Source of the DNA: Phormidium ambiguum IAM M-71 | GTDB lineage: Bacteria > Cyanobacteriota > Cyanobacteriia > Cyanobacteriales > Aerosakkonemataceae | Direction: 5' to 3' | DNA: 64,000 nt | Assembly: GCF_001904725.1 (NCBI RefSeq) | Contig: NZ_MRCE01000009.1 | Span: forward strand, 16,838-80,837 | In this document: piece by piece, positions 18,366 to 27,709 of the stretch | How the letters are laid out: each line of letters opens with the position of its first letter | Position numbering within the stretch: the first letter of the stretch is position 1 | The notes under the pieces: model-generated | The model's database searches: none | Told to the model about the DNA's origin: nothing | The model's input: the letters and a program-made list of their open reading frames with translations, nothing else | Position numbers and translations under genes: made by a program

Positions 18366-19034
18366 TTAACGAGATGTTTGCAGAAATTCTGCTTTTAGTC
18401 CGGTTAACTCTTGAAGTTGGGTGAGCAATGTCTCTCCGGTTTTTCGCTTTACTACAATTCTTAGTGTGTTTTTTGTTCCTTCTGGTGAATCAGAGGATGC
18501 TACTGATATTTCAGATCCAGCTTTTTCTGGAGTTGCTTGAGATGTGGTTTCTGAGGTAGGAATATACTCAATCTCTATTTCGGAAACTTTTTTATCTCGT
18601 GTCCCCAAAAAACCTGCCACGCCAAAAGCAAAGGTGTTGATTGCTCGTGCAGTTGAGTTATCTTTTTTCGTTTCCCGATAGCGAATTACTTTGATATTGC
18701 TGGGCAAGATCTGAATTTCTTGAGTTGCCTTTTCATCATCGAGCGATCGAATTTTGTCGCCAAATTCGTAGAAGGCTGCGATCGTTTGTCCAGTAATAGT
18801 TAGTTTACATACAGTCGCAATATTTACTCCATTAATAATCAAAACGCAAGATCCAGCTTCACCGGGACGTTTTTCTAATGCAACCTCTCTAGAGTAGCCA
18901 GTACAGCGAGAATTCAAAGGCGATTTTGAGCAGAGTTCTGCAAGCTCCGGTTCATTGACAAGCTGGGCGGAAACTGGAGCAAGTGCCAGAATAACTAAGA
19001 GTGATGAGATTGGTAAAAAAATTGGCGATCGCAT
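18366..19034 (-). CDS. Hypothetical exported protein
   Basis: 222 residues beginning with a signal peptide (FLPISSLLVILALAPVSAQ). The mature part has two cysteine pairs near the start (AELCSKSPLNSRCTGYS; SCVLIINGVNIATVCKL), then a mixed region containing GVAGFLGTRDKKVSEIEIEY and a serine/threonine-rich linker. I do not recognise a named domain. It is the only minus-strand gene between two plus-strand DUF928 units, and ends 126 bases from the terminator of the first unit. Codon use and the HIP1 sites look like the surroundings. Probably periplasmic or surface-located. Confidence 0.75.
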   Translation of the reverse strand: MRSPIFLPISSLLVILALAPVSAQLVNEPELAELCSKSPLNSRCTGYSREVALEKRPGEAGSCVLIINGVNIATVCKLTITGQTIAAFYEFGDKIRSLDDEKATQEIQILPSNIKVIRYRETKKDNSTARAINTFAFGVAGFLGTRDKKVSEIEIEYIPTSETTSQATPEKAGSEISVASSDSPEGTKNTLRIVVKRKTGETLLTQLQELTGLKAEFLQTSR

Positions 19035-19111
19035 AATTATGCCTCCCTTGATAAAATTGTCAATAGTATTCTCGTAGAAAATATAATATCTGTATCAATA
19101 GCCTCAATGGA

Positions 19112-19128
19112 ATGTATTTTTCGGAAAT
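19112..19128 (+). promoter_or_regulatory. Shared upstream motif, instance 3
   Basis: ATGTATTTTTCGGAAAT, 213 bases before the second 47-residue peptide gene. The next 150 bases, including TTAAGTAATTACCGCAAGTT, closely follow the leader of unit 1. Confidence 0.55.
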
Positions 19129-19340
19129 CCCAATTTCTCAAACTAGAAAAAACCCGATCCAAAACAGGTAATGAACTTGGAAGAAATAAATCATGCTAAC
19201 TCAAATTTGATATAGTATTCTGTAAACTAGTTAAGTAATTACCGCAAGTTAATAGTGATGCGGACAATTACTTAAGTTATTTCCCGATGATTGGCCTAAA
19301 ATACCATTCACACCTTACAGCAAACAGGGAGTAATTTACC

Positions 19341-19484
19341 ATGTTTAAAAGTGTTAATCGGCTTTTGATTGCCAGTATATTGACTTTGTTGCTATCAAAA
19401 ATCAATGCTGTTTCAGCCGGAACAAAACCAGCCTCAAATCAATTTATTCCCAAAAGTAACATAACTTTAATTTGCTGTAAATAA
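19341..19484 (+). CDS. 47-residue exported peptide heading DUF928 unit 2
   Basis: Reads MFKSVNRLLIASILTLLLSK, then NAVSAGTKPAS and an unrelated-looking tail ending LICCK. Same length (47 residues), same signal-peptide type and same position (28 bases before a DUF928 gene) as the frame at 17178-17321. A Shine-Dalgarno-like CAGGGAGTAATTTACC precedes the ATG. The signal peptides are conserved while the tails diverge, which can mean either a decaying duplicate or a real peptide with a variable mature part. No family recognised. Confidence 0.5.
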   Translation: MFKSVNRLLIASILTLLLSKINAVSAGTKPASNQFIPKSNITLICCK

Positions 19485-19511
19485 CCAACAAAAAACCAGG
19501 AGTAATTTACT

Positions 19512-20216
19512 ATGTCTAAAATATTTCATCGAATTTTAAGCGCCTGTATTTTGACTTTATTACTATCAGTAGTAAGCGAAGCTTATGCAGGATATAAAGC
19601 ACCTTCAACTCAAAGAGCACCAGGCGGACGTACAAGTTCTTCCGGTACAAGAGGAGGATGTTTAGGAAGTGCTAAATTACCACTAATCGCACTTGCTCCG
19701 CAACAACACATCGGACAAACAACTTCTACCCACCCTACTTTTGCCTGGTTTGTACCAGATTCTTCAGAGTTAAAAATGCTGTTTTCGCTTTATGAATATA
19801 GTGCAAATGGTAATATAAAAATGGTTAAACAAGTTAACTTAAAAACTTCACCCGGAATTATGAAATTCTCATTACCAAAAGATAGTCCCGGTTTGACTAT
19901 AGGTAAGAAATATCTTTGGCAAATAGCAATTATATGTAATGAGAATTATCCATCAAACGACTTAGTTACCAGAGCAGAACTTGAAGTTGTCCAACTACAA
20001 AGCAATGTGAAAACGTTGCTAGATACAGTGAAAGATCCATTTCAGAAAGTTGATATTTATGCAAATGCTGGTTTATGGTATGACGCATTAGATGAAGCAT
20101 TAAAAACTGATAATAATCTTCAATCAAGAAAAGTCGTTACTAGCTTATTGGAAGACCTCGCCCAGATAGAAAAAAGTAACGACTTAAGAGAAATCGCCAC
20201 TACAAGCCGCATTTAA
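19512..20216 (+). CDS. DUF928 family exported protein (unit 2)
   Basis: 234 residues, a paralogue of the protein at 17361. Signal peptide LTLLLSVVSEAYAGY, glycine/serine-rich linker with GTRGGCLGSAK, then LIALAPQQHIGQTTSTHPTF, WFVPDSSELKMLFSLYEY, SPGIMKFSLPKDSPGL, GKKYLWQIAIICNENYPS and the helical end GLWYDALDEALKTDN. The two copies agree over their whole length except the last 15-20 residues. It is preceded by the second 47-residue peptide gene and followed by a terminator, repeating unit 1. Its function is unknown; export and linkage to TpsA genes suggest a cell-surface or secretion-related role, which is inference. Confidence 0.88.
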   Translation: MSKIFHRILSACILTLLLSVVSEAYAGYKAPSTQRAPGGRTSSSGTRGGCLGSAKLPLIALAPQQHIGQTTSTHPTFAWFVPDSSELKMLFSLYEYSANGNIKMVKQVNLKTSPGIMKFSLPKDSPGLTIGKKYLWQIAIICNENYPSNDLVTRAELEVVQLQSNVKTLLDTVKDPFQKVDIYANAGLWYDALDEALKTDNNLQSRKVVTSLLEDLAQIEKSNDLREIATTSRI

Positions 20217-20256
20217 AATTTAATTTAAAGCTATAAATTACGCATTCAATTATGGG

Positions 20257-20325
20257 TGTAGGGGCGGGTTTAGTCTGTAAATTAAACATTTCGCAGATAA
20301 TTTTACTTCAAAACCTGCCCTTACA
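20257..20325. repeat. Palindromic intergenic repeat
   Basis: Arms TGTAGGGGCGGGTTT (20257-20271) and AAACCTGCCCTTACA (about 20311-20325) enclose about 40 bases. It lies in the 362-base gap between the second DUF928 gene and the second TpsA gene; the rest of that gap holds the unit 2 terminator and an AT-rich leader. Confidence 0.6.
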
Positions 20326-20391
20326 ATCTCTAAGGTTTCGTTATTTCGTCTAAGCTATAGAAAAATTTAAGTTTGACCTCCTGAGTCTTAC

Positions 20392-20424
20392 AAATCCCAT
20401 TAGTTATCGCTGATGGGATTTTTA
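20392..20424 (+). terminator. Intrinsic terminator of DUF928 unit 2
   Basis: Stem AATCCCATTAG / CTGATGGGATT followed by five T, with the same TTTGACCTCCTGAGTCT sequence before it as in unit 1. The duplicated block therefore extends from the upstream motif through the terminator. Confidence 0.8.
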
Positions 20425-20578
20425 TTGCTATTAAGTAAATACCGGAAAATTGGATTATTAAAAAAAAATGTAATATTTATTCGATATACTTTAAAATGTA
20501 ATTTCCGAATCAAAATTAAGTCAGCATTTAACGATTTTTCTACTAGTTAATAAATAAACTTATCCGAACAAAAAAGCG

Positions 20579-23500
20579 ATGAAACTTAACACTTGCTCAT
20601 TCCACATCACCCAAACCAGCACCCTTTTAACATTATTAGCCGCCTACCCAACCACAGCCCAAATCATTCCCGATAACACAGTCAACACCACAGTTACACC
20701 AAACGGTAACATTAACGTAATTGAAGGCGGAACCAGAGCAGGAAATAATTTATTTCACAGCTTTCAAGAATTTTCTATTCCCACAGGTAGCGAAGCATTT
20801 TTCAACAACGCATTCGATATCCGAAATATATTTAGTCGCGTCACAGGTAGGTCAATTTCTAACATTGACGGATTAATTCGTGCGAATGGAATTGCTAACT
20901 TATTTTTACTTAATCCCAATGGAATCATCTTTGGGCCGAATGCCAGATTAAATATTGGTGGTTCATTTTTAGCTAGCACTGCTAATAGTTTTAAATTTGC
21001 TGATGGGATTGAATTTAGTGCCACAAATCCCCAAGCTGCACCTTTATTAAGTATTAACGTACCCATTGGGTTACAAATGGGTGCAAATCCAGGCAATATA
21101 ACAGTTAATGGAAATGGATTAAATCGTCCTTTACCAATAGAAGGAGAAACAACTGAACAAAGAGCAGCTAGATTAATAGCATTTGAACAAGAATTTCTCA
21201 ACAATCCCCAAGGTTTATTTGTACAACCAGGAAAAACCATTGCCTTAGTCGGGGGAAACCTAACATTTAATGGGGGAATAGTTGGAGTTAATCAAGGAAG
21301 AATTGAGTTAGGAAGTGTTAATTTCGGTGAAGTTAGTTTAAATCCCACAGAAACCGGATTGGTTTTGGGATATGAAAATATTTCCAACTTTGGAGACATT
21401 CAAATGTCGCAGTCAACTGCGGTAGCAGCATCGGGGGAAGGTGCTGGAGAAATTCGCGTGCGTGGGGGAAAGATAACTCTTAATGAAAGGTCAAGTATTG
21501 GTGCAAATACAATAGGAAATCAAAATGGCAAAGGTGTCACTGTTGAAGCACAACAATTAACTCTTTTTGATGGTTCTTTTTTAACTAGTGGCACGTTTAG
21601 TTCGGGCGATGCAGGGAATCTGATTGTTAAAGCAACAGAATCGGTAGAAGTAAGTGGATTTTCGACTGAAAATAAGTTTTCTAGTAGTTTGCAAACTGTT
21701 ACTCTTGCTGGTGGTAAAGCAGGGAATTTAACTATTGATACTGGAAGATTAATTATTAAAGATGGTGCGTTTGTCTCTACAGAAACTAGAGGAATTGGAA
21801 ACGGCGGAAATTTACTGATACAAGCTAAAGACTCTGTGGAAATTTTGGGAACACAACCTAATGGATTTCCCACCTTTTTATCAGCGGGAGTGGGTGCAGG
21901 GGAAGGTTCCACAGGAACAGGAGGTAATTTAATAATTGAAACGGGTACATTGAGCATTCGTGATGGAGGTAGAGCTTCTACAGAAACTTTTGGTCGGGGA
22001 AATGCAGGTAATTTGTTAGTAAAAGCCAGAGAATTGGTAGAAGTTGTGGGAGAAGGGCCAGCCACTTCTCAATTACCAATTGGGTTATCTAGTAGCTTAA
22101 ATTCGGATGTTTCATCTGGTGCTATTGGCAATGGTGGAAATTTGACTATTGAGACTCAAAAGTTAAGTGTTCGAGATGGTGCTCAAGTCTCAACAAGTGT
22201 GTATGGTCAAGGTAAAGGTGGAACGCTTCAAGTTCGAGTCAGCGAACTATTAGAATTAGTAGGAGCCGGAAGAATTAACAAGTCTGAAAATGGTACAGAA
22301 ATTAGAAATTCTAGTGCTATTAATGCAACTGTATTGGTAAATGGTATAGGTTCTGGGGGTGAAATCAACATTGATACCCAAAATTTAAGCCTTCGTGATG
22401 GTGGAATAATTTCCACTGGAACTTTGGGTAAAGGGAATGCAGGAAATATTCAAATACAAGCTAGCAAAAGTGTGGAAGTACTGGGAAGCGCAAAGTTTGG
22501 TAATCTTAGCAATATTTCTACAAGTGTGTTGCAAAAAGCAGAAGGTAAAGGCGGAGATATCAGAATTGATACTGAGGTTTTAAGCCTCCGGGATGGAGGA
22601 GATATATCTGCTGGTACTTTTGGTATAGGAGACTCAGGCAATATTTATATCCGGGCAACGGAAGCAGTAGAATTAATTGGAAAAACAACCGATCGTAAAA
22701 TCCCATCAGCAAGTGGATTAGCAGCCCCAGTTTTATCTGATGCAAAAGGTAATGGCGGCGATATTACTGTAGAAACCAAACGATTAACTCTCAATGAAGG
22801 TGATATTTTTGTTGCTACCAGTGGAGATGGAAATGCTGGTAACATTTTTCTTCAAGTATCTGAGTCAGTGGAGTTAAGCAATAATGGCTCTATTGGAGCA
22901 GGTACTTTGGAAAAAGCCACTGGAAATAGTGGGAAAATTATCATCGAAACTGGACGATTGCAACTTGCAGATAACTCTTTCATATCAACTTTTTCTAATA
23001 ATCAGGGACGCGGGGGAACGGTTATAGTACGTGCCAAAGAATCAGTGCAAATGAATAGTAACAGCGATATATCGGCTGCGGCTAATAGCACTGGCGATGG
23101 GGGAGACATAATTATTGAAACTCAGAGGTTACTTATCCGGGATGGTTCACAAGCCGCTGTTGATACTTTTGATGCGGGAAAAGCGGGTAATTTGACAGTG
23201 AAAGCCTCCGAAATAGAAATTGACCACGAAAATGGGCAATTTGCAACTGGTTTGTCTGCTTCCAGTAACGATGAGGGAACTGGCGATGCGGGAAATTTGA
23301 GCATTGAAAGTGGACGGTTAATTGTTCGGAATGGGGCGCAGGTACAAACTGGTACTTTTAGCTCAGGTAAAGGTGGCAATTTGACAGTGATAGCTCAGGA
23401 GATAGAACTATCGGGTGTTTCAGCTGAGCTTTTACCTGCTGGCTTGTTTGTTTCTACCGATGGGACTGGCGATGCGGGAAACTTGAGAATTGAAACTGGA

Positions 23501-25369
23501 CGGTTAATTGTTCGGGATGGCGCACAGATACAAGCTGCTACTTTTGGGGCTGGAAAAGGTGGTAGCTTGTCGGTAATTGCTGATGAAATAGAACTTCAAA
23601 GAGGAAATAGTCCCTACAGTACTGGTTTGTTCACTTCCAGCGAGGGGACTGGAGATGCAGGAAATGTAAGCATTGAAACTGAACGGTTAATTGTTCAGAA
23701 TGGGGCAGTGGTACAAGCTGCTACTTTGGGTGCGGGAAAAGGTGGCAGTTTGTTAGTTAAAGCCAATACAGTAGAACTAGTTGGCTCTTCAGTTAACGGG
23801 AATTCTAGTAATTTTTCTGCTGCTACTCAAGGAACTGGTGAGGGTGGAAATTTAACTATTGAAACTAAGCAATTGACTGTCCGTGATGGCGCACAGATAT
23901 CAGCTAGTACTTTTGGTGTGGGAAATGCAGGGAGTTTAACAGTGAAAGCTGATGTAGTCGAGGTGATTGGAAAATCAGCTGATGGTCAGTTTTCTGGTGG
24001 TTTGTTTACCAGCACGGAGGGAACTGGGAATGCTGGAAATTTAACTATTGAAACAAAGCAATTAACCGTTCGAGACGGAGCACAGATAGCAGCTAGTACT
24101 TTTGATGCGGGAAAAGCAGGGAATTTAACTGTGAAAGCTGATGTAATCGATGTGATTGGAACATCAGCTGATGGTCAGTTTTCTAGTGGCTTGTATTCCA
24201 CTACTTTCGGAATTGGCGATGGTGGAAACTTAAGTATTGAAACAAAGCAATTGACTGTTCGAGATGGCGCAGCAATATCAGTTACTACTTTTGATGCGGG
24301 AAATGCAGGTAATTTAATAATAAATGCTGATGTAGTAGAAGCGATCGGGATTTCCGCAGATGGTTTATATCCCACTGGCTTATTTGCCGATACTAATGGA
24401 ACTGGGAATGCCGGAAATTTAACTATTAATGCCAGAAATTTTATTGTCCGAGATGGCGCACAGGTGGCAGCTAGTACTTTTGGTGCTGGAAAGGCAGGAG
24501 ATTTGCGAATTACAGCCGAGTTTGTCGAAGTGGCTGAAAAAGCTGTAAATGGTCAGTCTTCTGGCTTGTTTGTTACTGCTGAGTCGGGGTCTGGTGATGC
24601 GGGAAACTTGATAATTAATACTGAAAGTTTGATTGTGCGAGATGGGGCAAGAGTGACTGCTAGTAGTTTTGGTACGGGGGCAGCAGGTAACTTAGAGGTA
24701 ACGGCAAATTCTATTTTAATTGACAGGGAGGGAATTTTAAGAGCTACAATCGCCGCAGGTTCTCAAGGTAATATTAATTTGCAAACTTCTTCGTTAATCA
24801 TGCGTCGTGGTAGCAGCATTACTACTAATGCTACAGGTAAAGCTACAGGTGGGAATATTATTATCAACACCGATGTTTTAGCCGCTTTAGAAAACAGTGA
24901 TATTAGCGCCAATGCGGAAGATAGTTTTGGTGGTCGAGTTATTATCAATGCACAAGGAATTTTTGGCACTAAGTTTCGTCCTGATACTACTCCTGAAAGT
25001 GATATTACTGCTACTTCTAAACTTGGCCCGCAATTTAGCGGGACGGTGCAAATTAATACCCCGGAAGTTGACCCTAATTCGGGGTTGGTGAATTTACCGG
25101 AAAATGCGGTTGATGTTTCGAGATTAGTTCCTAAAGGTTGTGTTGCTAGGAGAAAGGAAACCGGGGCATTTTATATTACTGGAAATGGTGGGTTTCAATA
25201 TCGTCCGGGGGATGGTTTTGTATCTCCTTTGCCTACGGGGACTGTGCGTTCTGTTCCGGTAAATAATACTTCTGAAAGGTCTGAAGTTAATGAGCGAATT
25301 ATTGAGGCGCAGGGGATTTATCAGTTGGAAAATGGTGAGATTGTTTTGGGTTGGGAATGCCCTAATTAA
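20579..25369 (+). CDS. TpsA-like filamentous hemagglutinin-family exoprotein (long paralogue)
   Basis: 1596 residues. Signal peptide to about residue 28 (AAYPTTAQ), two-partner-secretion domain at about 30-165 (NVIEGGTRAGNNLFHSFQEF, LLNPNGIIFGPNARL), then over 1200 residues of glycine-rich beta-helix repeats of roughly 60-66 residues, with recurrent units such as GNLTIETKQLTVRDGAQI and ASTFGVGNAGSLTVKADVVE. The end (SSITTNATGKATGGN to VLGWECPN) is nearly identical to the paralogue at 14428. About half the repeats (residues 850-1450) are similar to one another, pointing to growth by unequal recombination. A long fibrous surface adhesin is the likely product. No TpsB pore gene is present in the window. 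No clear ribosome-binding site precedes the ATG. Confidence 0.9.
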   Translation: MKLNTCSFHITQTSTLLTLLAAYPTTAQIIPDNTVNTTVTPNGNINVIEGGTRAGNNLFHSFQEFSIPTGSEAFFNNAFDIRNIFSRVTGRSISNIDGLIRANGIANLFLLNPNGIIFGPNARLNIGGSFLASTANSFKFADGIEFSATNPQAAPLLSINVPIGLQMGANPGNITVNGNGLNRPLPIEGETTEQRAARLIAFEQEFLNNPQGLFVQPGKTIALVGGNLTFNGGIVGVNQGRIELGSVNFGEVSLNPTETGLVLGYENISNFGDIQMSQSTAVAASGEGAGEIRVRGGKITLNERSSIGANTIGNQNGKGVTVEAQQLTLFDGSFLTSGTFSSGDAGNLIVKATESVEVSGFSTENKFSSSLQTVTLAGGKAGNLTIDTGRLIIKDGAFVSTETRGIGNGGNLLIQAKDSVEILGTQPNGFPTFLSAGVGAGEGSTGTGGNLIIETGTLSIRDGGRASTETFGRGNAGNLLVKARELVEVVGEGPATSQLPIGLSSSLNSDVSSGAIGNGGNLTIETQKLSVRDGAQVSTSVYGQGKGGTLQVRVSELLELVGAGRINKSENGTEIRNSSAINATVLVNGIGSGGEINIDTQNLSLRDGGIISTGTLGKGNAGNIQIQASKSVEVLGSAKFGNLSNISTSVLQKAEGKGGDIRIDTEVLSLRDGGDISAGTFGIGDSGNIYIRATEAVELIGKTTDRKIPSASGLAAPVLSDAKGNGGDITVETKRLTLNEGDIFVATSGDGNAGNIFLQVSESVELSNNGSIGAGTLEKATGNSGKIIIETGRLQLADNSFISTFSNNQGRGGTVIVRAKESVQMNSNSDISAAANSTGDGGDIIIETQRLLIRDGSQAAVDTFDAGKAGNLTVKASEIEIDHENGQFATGLSASSNDEGTGDAGNLSIESGRLIVRNGAQVQTGTFSSGKGGNLTVIAQEIELSGVSAELLPAGLFVSTDGTGDAGNLRIETGRLIVRDGAQIQAATFGAGKGGSLSVIADEIELQRGNSPYSTGLFTSSEGTGDAGNVSIETERLIVQNGAVVQAATLGAGKGGSLLVKANTVELVGSSVNGNSSNFSAATQGTGEGGNLTIETKQLTVRDGAQISASTFGVGNAGSLTVKADVVEVIGKSADGQFSGGLFTSTEGTGNAGNLTIETKQLTVRDGAQIAASTFDAGKAGNLTVKADVIDVIGTSADGQFSSGLYSTTFGIGDGGNLSIETKQLTVRDGAAISVTTFDAGNAGNLIINADVVEAIGISADGLYPTGLFADTNGTGNAGNLTINARNFIVRDGAQVAASTFGAGKAGDLRITAEFVEVAEKAVNGQSSGLFVTAESGSGDAGNLIINTESLIVRDGARVTASSFGTGAAGNLEVTANSILIDREGILRATIAAGSQGNINLQTSSLIMRRGSSITTNATGKATGGNIIINTDVLAALENSDISANAEDSFGGRVIINAQGIFGTKFRPDTTPESDITATSKLGPQFSGTVQINTPEVDPNSGLVNLPENAVDVSRLVPKGCVARRKETGAFYITGNGGFQYRPGDGFVSPLPTGTVRSVPVNNTSERSEVNERIIEAQGIYQLENGEIVLGWECPN

Positions 25370-25390
25370 TAATATGGTGTTTGGTTTTAC

Positions 25391-25503
25391 TGTAGAGATG
25401 TTGTATGCAACGTCTCTACAGGGTTGCAGATAATGGATACCAATTCTTTATGAAAATGCGCTTTTAACCCCACCCCAAACCCCTCCCCGTAGACGGGGAG
25501 GGG
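25391..25503. repeat. Two palindromic repeats (GTAGAGACGTTG type and CCCCTCCCCGT type)
   Basis: At 25391-25420 a near-perfect palindrome has arms TGTAGAGATGTTG and CAACGTCTCTACA; a second copy is at 52591-52619. At 25480-25503 CCCCTCCCCGT faces ACGGGGAGGGG; a second copy is at 52532-52555. The two occur together in both places, though in opposite order. The remainder of the gap to 25653 holds a CTCTGCG-family repeat at about 25583-25627 and no gene. Confidence 0.75.
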
Positions 25504-25653
25504 CTATGATTTAAGCGCGATTTTACAGAGGATTAGTAGGATCGCATGATATAAATTACGGCTACATTTGAATTATTAAAAAACCGCAGAGGCGCGGAGA
25601 ACACAGAGAAGAGTACACAGAGAAATAATTCCGATGCAATGATATAAGTCCGG

Positions 25654-26793
25654 TTAATTCGTCCGTTGTTGATGAATTTCTAATATTTTGCTAATTACGC
25701 GCTCTAACTCTTCCTTCATTAAATTAGAACCAGAAGGTAAACACAAACCATGATTGAATAAGTTTTCTGCTACGACACCGCCAAAATATTCACAATCGGC
25801 AAATACAGGTTGTAAATGTAATGGTTTCCAAACAGGACGTGATTCAATTTGCTGTTCGGCGAGTGCTAGGCGAACTTGTTCTCTGTCTGCACCAAAAGTT
25901 TGAGAATTAATTGTTAAACAAGTTAGCCAACGAGTAGCTTGTCCAAAGTCTGCTTCTGGCATAAATTCAATTCCTGGTAATTTGCCTAAAGCTTGTTGGT
26001 AAACTTCAAAGTTATGTCTTCTGGCTTTTACTCTGTCTGATAAAACTTGTAATTGTCCGCGACCAATTCCGGCTAAAACATTACTTAATCGATAGTTGTA
26101 ACCAGTTTCAGAATGTTGATAATGGGGAGCGCGATCGCGGGCTTGAGTTGCTAAAAATCGAGCTTTTTCGACTAATTTTGAGTCTTCAGAAACTAACATT
26201 CCGCCACCGGAAGTGGTAATAATTTTATTTCCATTAAATGAGAAAATGCCGATTTTGCCAAAAGTACCAGGAGATTTACCTTTATAGGTAGCGCCAAGGG
26301 ATTCAGCGGCATCTTCAATTAAGGGAATTTCGTAGCGATCGCAAGCTTCTAGGATCGGATTAATATCGGCGCTTTGCCCATATAAATGTACTAAAACAAC
26401 TGCTTTGGGTAATTTGCCAATTTTAGCTTTTTGATCTAATGTTTCCTGCAATAAGGCGGGATTCATGTTCCAGGTAGTGCGATCGCTATCAATAAAAATA
26501 GGTTTTGCACCCAAATAAGTAATCGGATTAGCACTAGCAATAAAAGTGAGAGTGGAGCAAAAAACCTCATCTCCCGCTTGAACACCTGCCAATTTTAAAG
26601 CTAAATGCAAAGCAGCAGTACCAGAACTCACAGCAGCAGCATGAGAAGCGCCAACTACCTCACAGAATTCTTGCTCAAAAGCATCAACATGAGGGCCAAC
26701 AGGAGCGATCCAATTGGTATCAAAAGCTTCTTTCACGAACTCGAGTTCACGATCGCCTATGTGAGGTGTTGACAGAAGAATTGGTTTAGCCAC
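25654..26793 (-). CDS. DegT/DnrJ/EryC1/StrS sugar aminotransferase
   Basis: 379-residue PLP-dependent aminotransferase that would transfer an amino group from glutamate to a keto-sugar nucleotide. Family features: TPHIGDRELEFVKEAFDTNW near the start, AAAVSSGTAALHLALKLAGV, VHLYGQSADINPI, LIEDAAESLGATYKG, and the internal-aldimine lysine in FSFNGNKIITTSGGGMLV. Such enzymes act after a 4,6-dehydratase (the first gene of this operon) to make 4-amino sugars, as in bacillosamine or QuiNAc4N synthesis; the exact sugar is not predictable. The start is GTG (26793) without a strong Shine-Dalgarno. It is the last gene of the minus-strand polysaccharide operon, 17 bases after the methyltransferase. Confidence 0.93.
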   Translation of the reverse strand: MAKPILLSTPHIGDRELEFVKEAFDTNWIAPVGPHVDAFEQEFCEVVGASHAAAVSSGTAALHLALKLAGVQAGDEVFCSTLTFIASANPITYLGAKPIFIDSDRTTWNMNPALLQETLDQKAKIGKLPKAVVLVHLYGQSADINPILEACDRYEIPLIEDAAESLGATYKGKSPGTFGKIGIFSFNGNKIITTSGGGMLVSEDSKLVEKARFLATQARDRAPHYQHSETGYNYRLSNVLAGIGRGQLQVLSDRVKARRHNFEVYQQALGKLPGIEFMPEADFGQATRWLTCLTINSQTFGADREQVRLALAEQQIESRPVWKPLHLQPVFADCEYFGGVVAENLFNHGLCLPSGSNLMKEELERVISKILEIHQQRTN

Positions 26794-26810
26794 TTTCGGA
26801 AATTATGAAT

Positions 26811-27587
26811 TTATTTCTTACACACAAAGTAAAGCATTCCCTTAATAGGTTCATTAGCTATGTTTGCTAATGATTCATATATTATACCTTGGCTAAGTTG
26901 GTAACGGGAACCACAAGCAACTACATCAAAATTTGTATCTTTTAAAAACTGATAAGCCTCTTGAAGTCGATACCAATAAACGTGAGCGCCTCCATCAAAC
27001 AAAGCCGCCAGGTTTGGTCGGTTCTCAAATCTAAGCCAAGGAAGGTATTGAATCGATAGATTTGACCCACGTAACTTTCTTAACAAACGTATATACTCCA
27101 AGTAAGGGCGATAAAAGACGCTGCTAACTCTAGAGTCAAAACTGAGGAATGAAAATAAAGCAGTCCCTCCTATCTTAAGAATTCGGTAAGCTTCTTTTAA
27201 AGCTTTTAATCTTCCCAATTCATCATCTATGGAAGAAAGCATTTGGCATAAGTATAGAATTTGTTCAAAGCTACAATCTTCATAATTTAATTGGGTAGCA
27301 TCTTGAACTTGAAAATTAATCTTTCCCTCTACATCTCTTTGTTTTGCTACCTCGATATACTCAGGTAAGTAATCAAAACCATGCAAAGAGGTAAAACCTA
27401 ACTTACTCATTGCTAGCAAGATTCTGCCTCCTCCTGTCCCAGCTTCAACAGTTTTTTTACTGGGATCTAAGTAGTTGGCAATCAGATATTTCTCGTCAGG
27501 TAATAAACCATTTCCATAAGCCCAACGATCGAATTCTTGAGTTTGGTAAACTTCTTTATTGCTGGAAAATTTTTTTAGAGTTGTCAT
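26811..27587 (-). CDS. Class I SAM-dependent methyltransferase
   Basis: 258 residues from the ATG at 27587, chosen because AAAAGGTG lies six bases upstream and the protein then begins just before the fold. An alternative ATG at 27710 overlaps the stop of the preceding gene (TAATG) and would add 41 residues of non-domain sequence. The SAM-binding motif is KTVEAGTGGGRILLAMSKLG, with acidic HGFDYLPEYIEVAK, then NFQVQDATQLNYEDCSFEQI and post-motif ILKIGGTALFSFL. The substrate is presumably a sugar or lipid-linked intermediate of the polysaccharide, by position only. Confidence 0.82.
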   Translation of the reverse strand: MTTLKKFSSNKEVYQTQEFDRWAYGNGLLPDEKYLIANYLDPSKKTVEAGTGGGRILLAMSKLGFTSLHGFDYLPEYIEVAKQRDVEGKINFQVQDATQLNYEDCSFEQILYLCQMLSSIDDELGRLKALKEAYRILKIGGTALFSFLSFDSRVSSVFYRPYLEYIRLLRKLRGSNLSIQYLPWLRFENRPNLAALFDGGAHVYWYRLQEAYQFLKDTNFDVVACGSRYQLSQGIIYESLANIANEPIKGMLYFVCKK

Positions 27588-27709
27588 ATCACACCTTTTA
27601 CGTAGTTTTGTCATCAAGTAATTGGTAGATTTATCCCCTTGACAAAAACCATTTTCTCCCCAAGAACTATTAAGCAAATACAGTCTTATTTCTGTTGTTG
27701 CAGATAGCA

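Noticed and set aside
20491-20505. ATGTAATTTCCGAAT before the second TpsA gene as a seventh copy of the shared motif
   Set aside because: Only partial resemblance to ATGTATTTTTCGGAAAT, without the TTTTCGG core; not counted.
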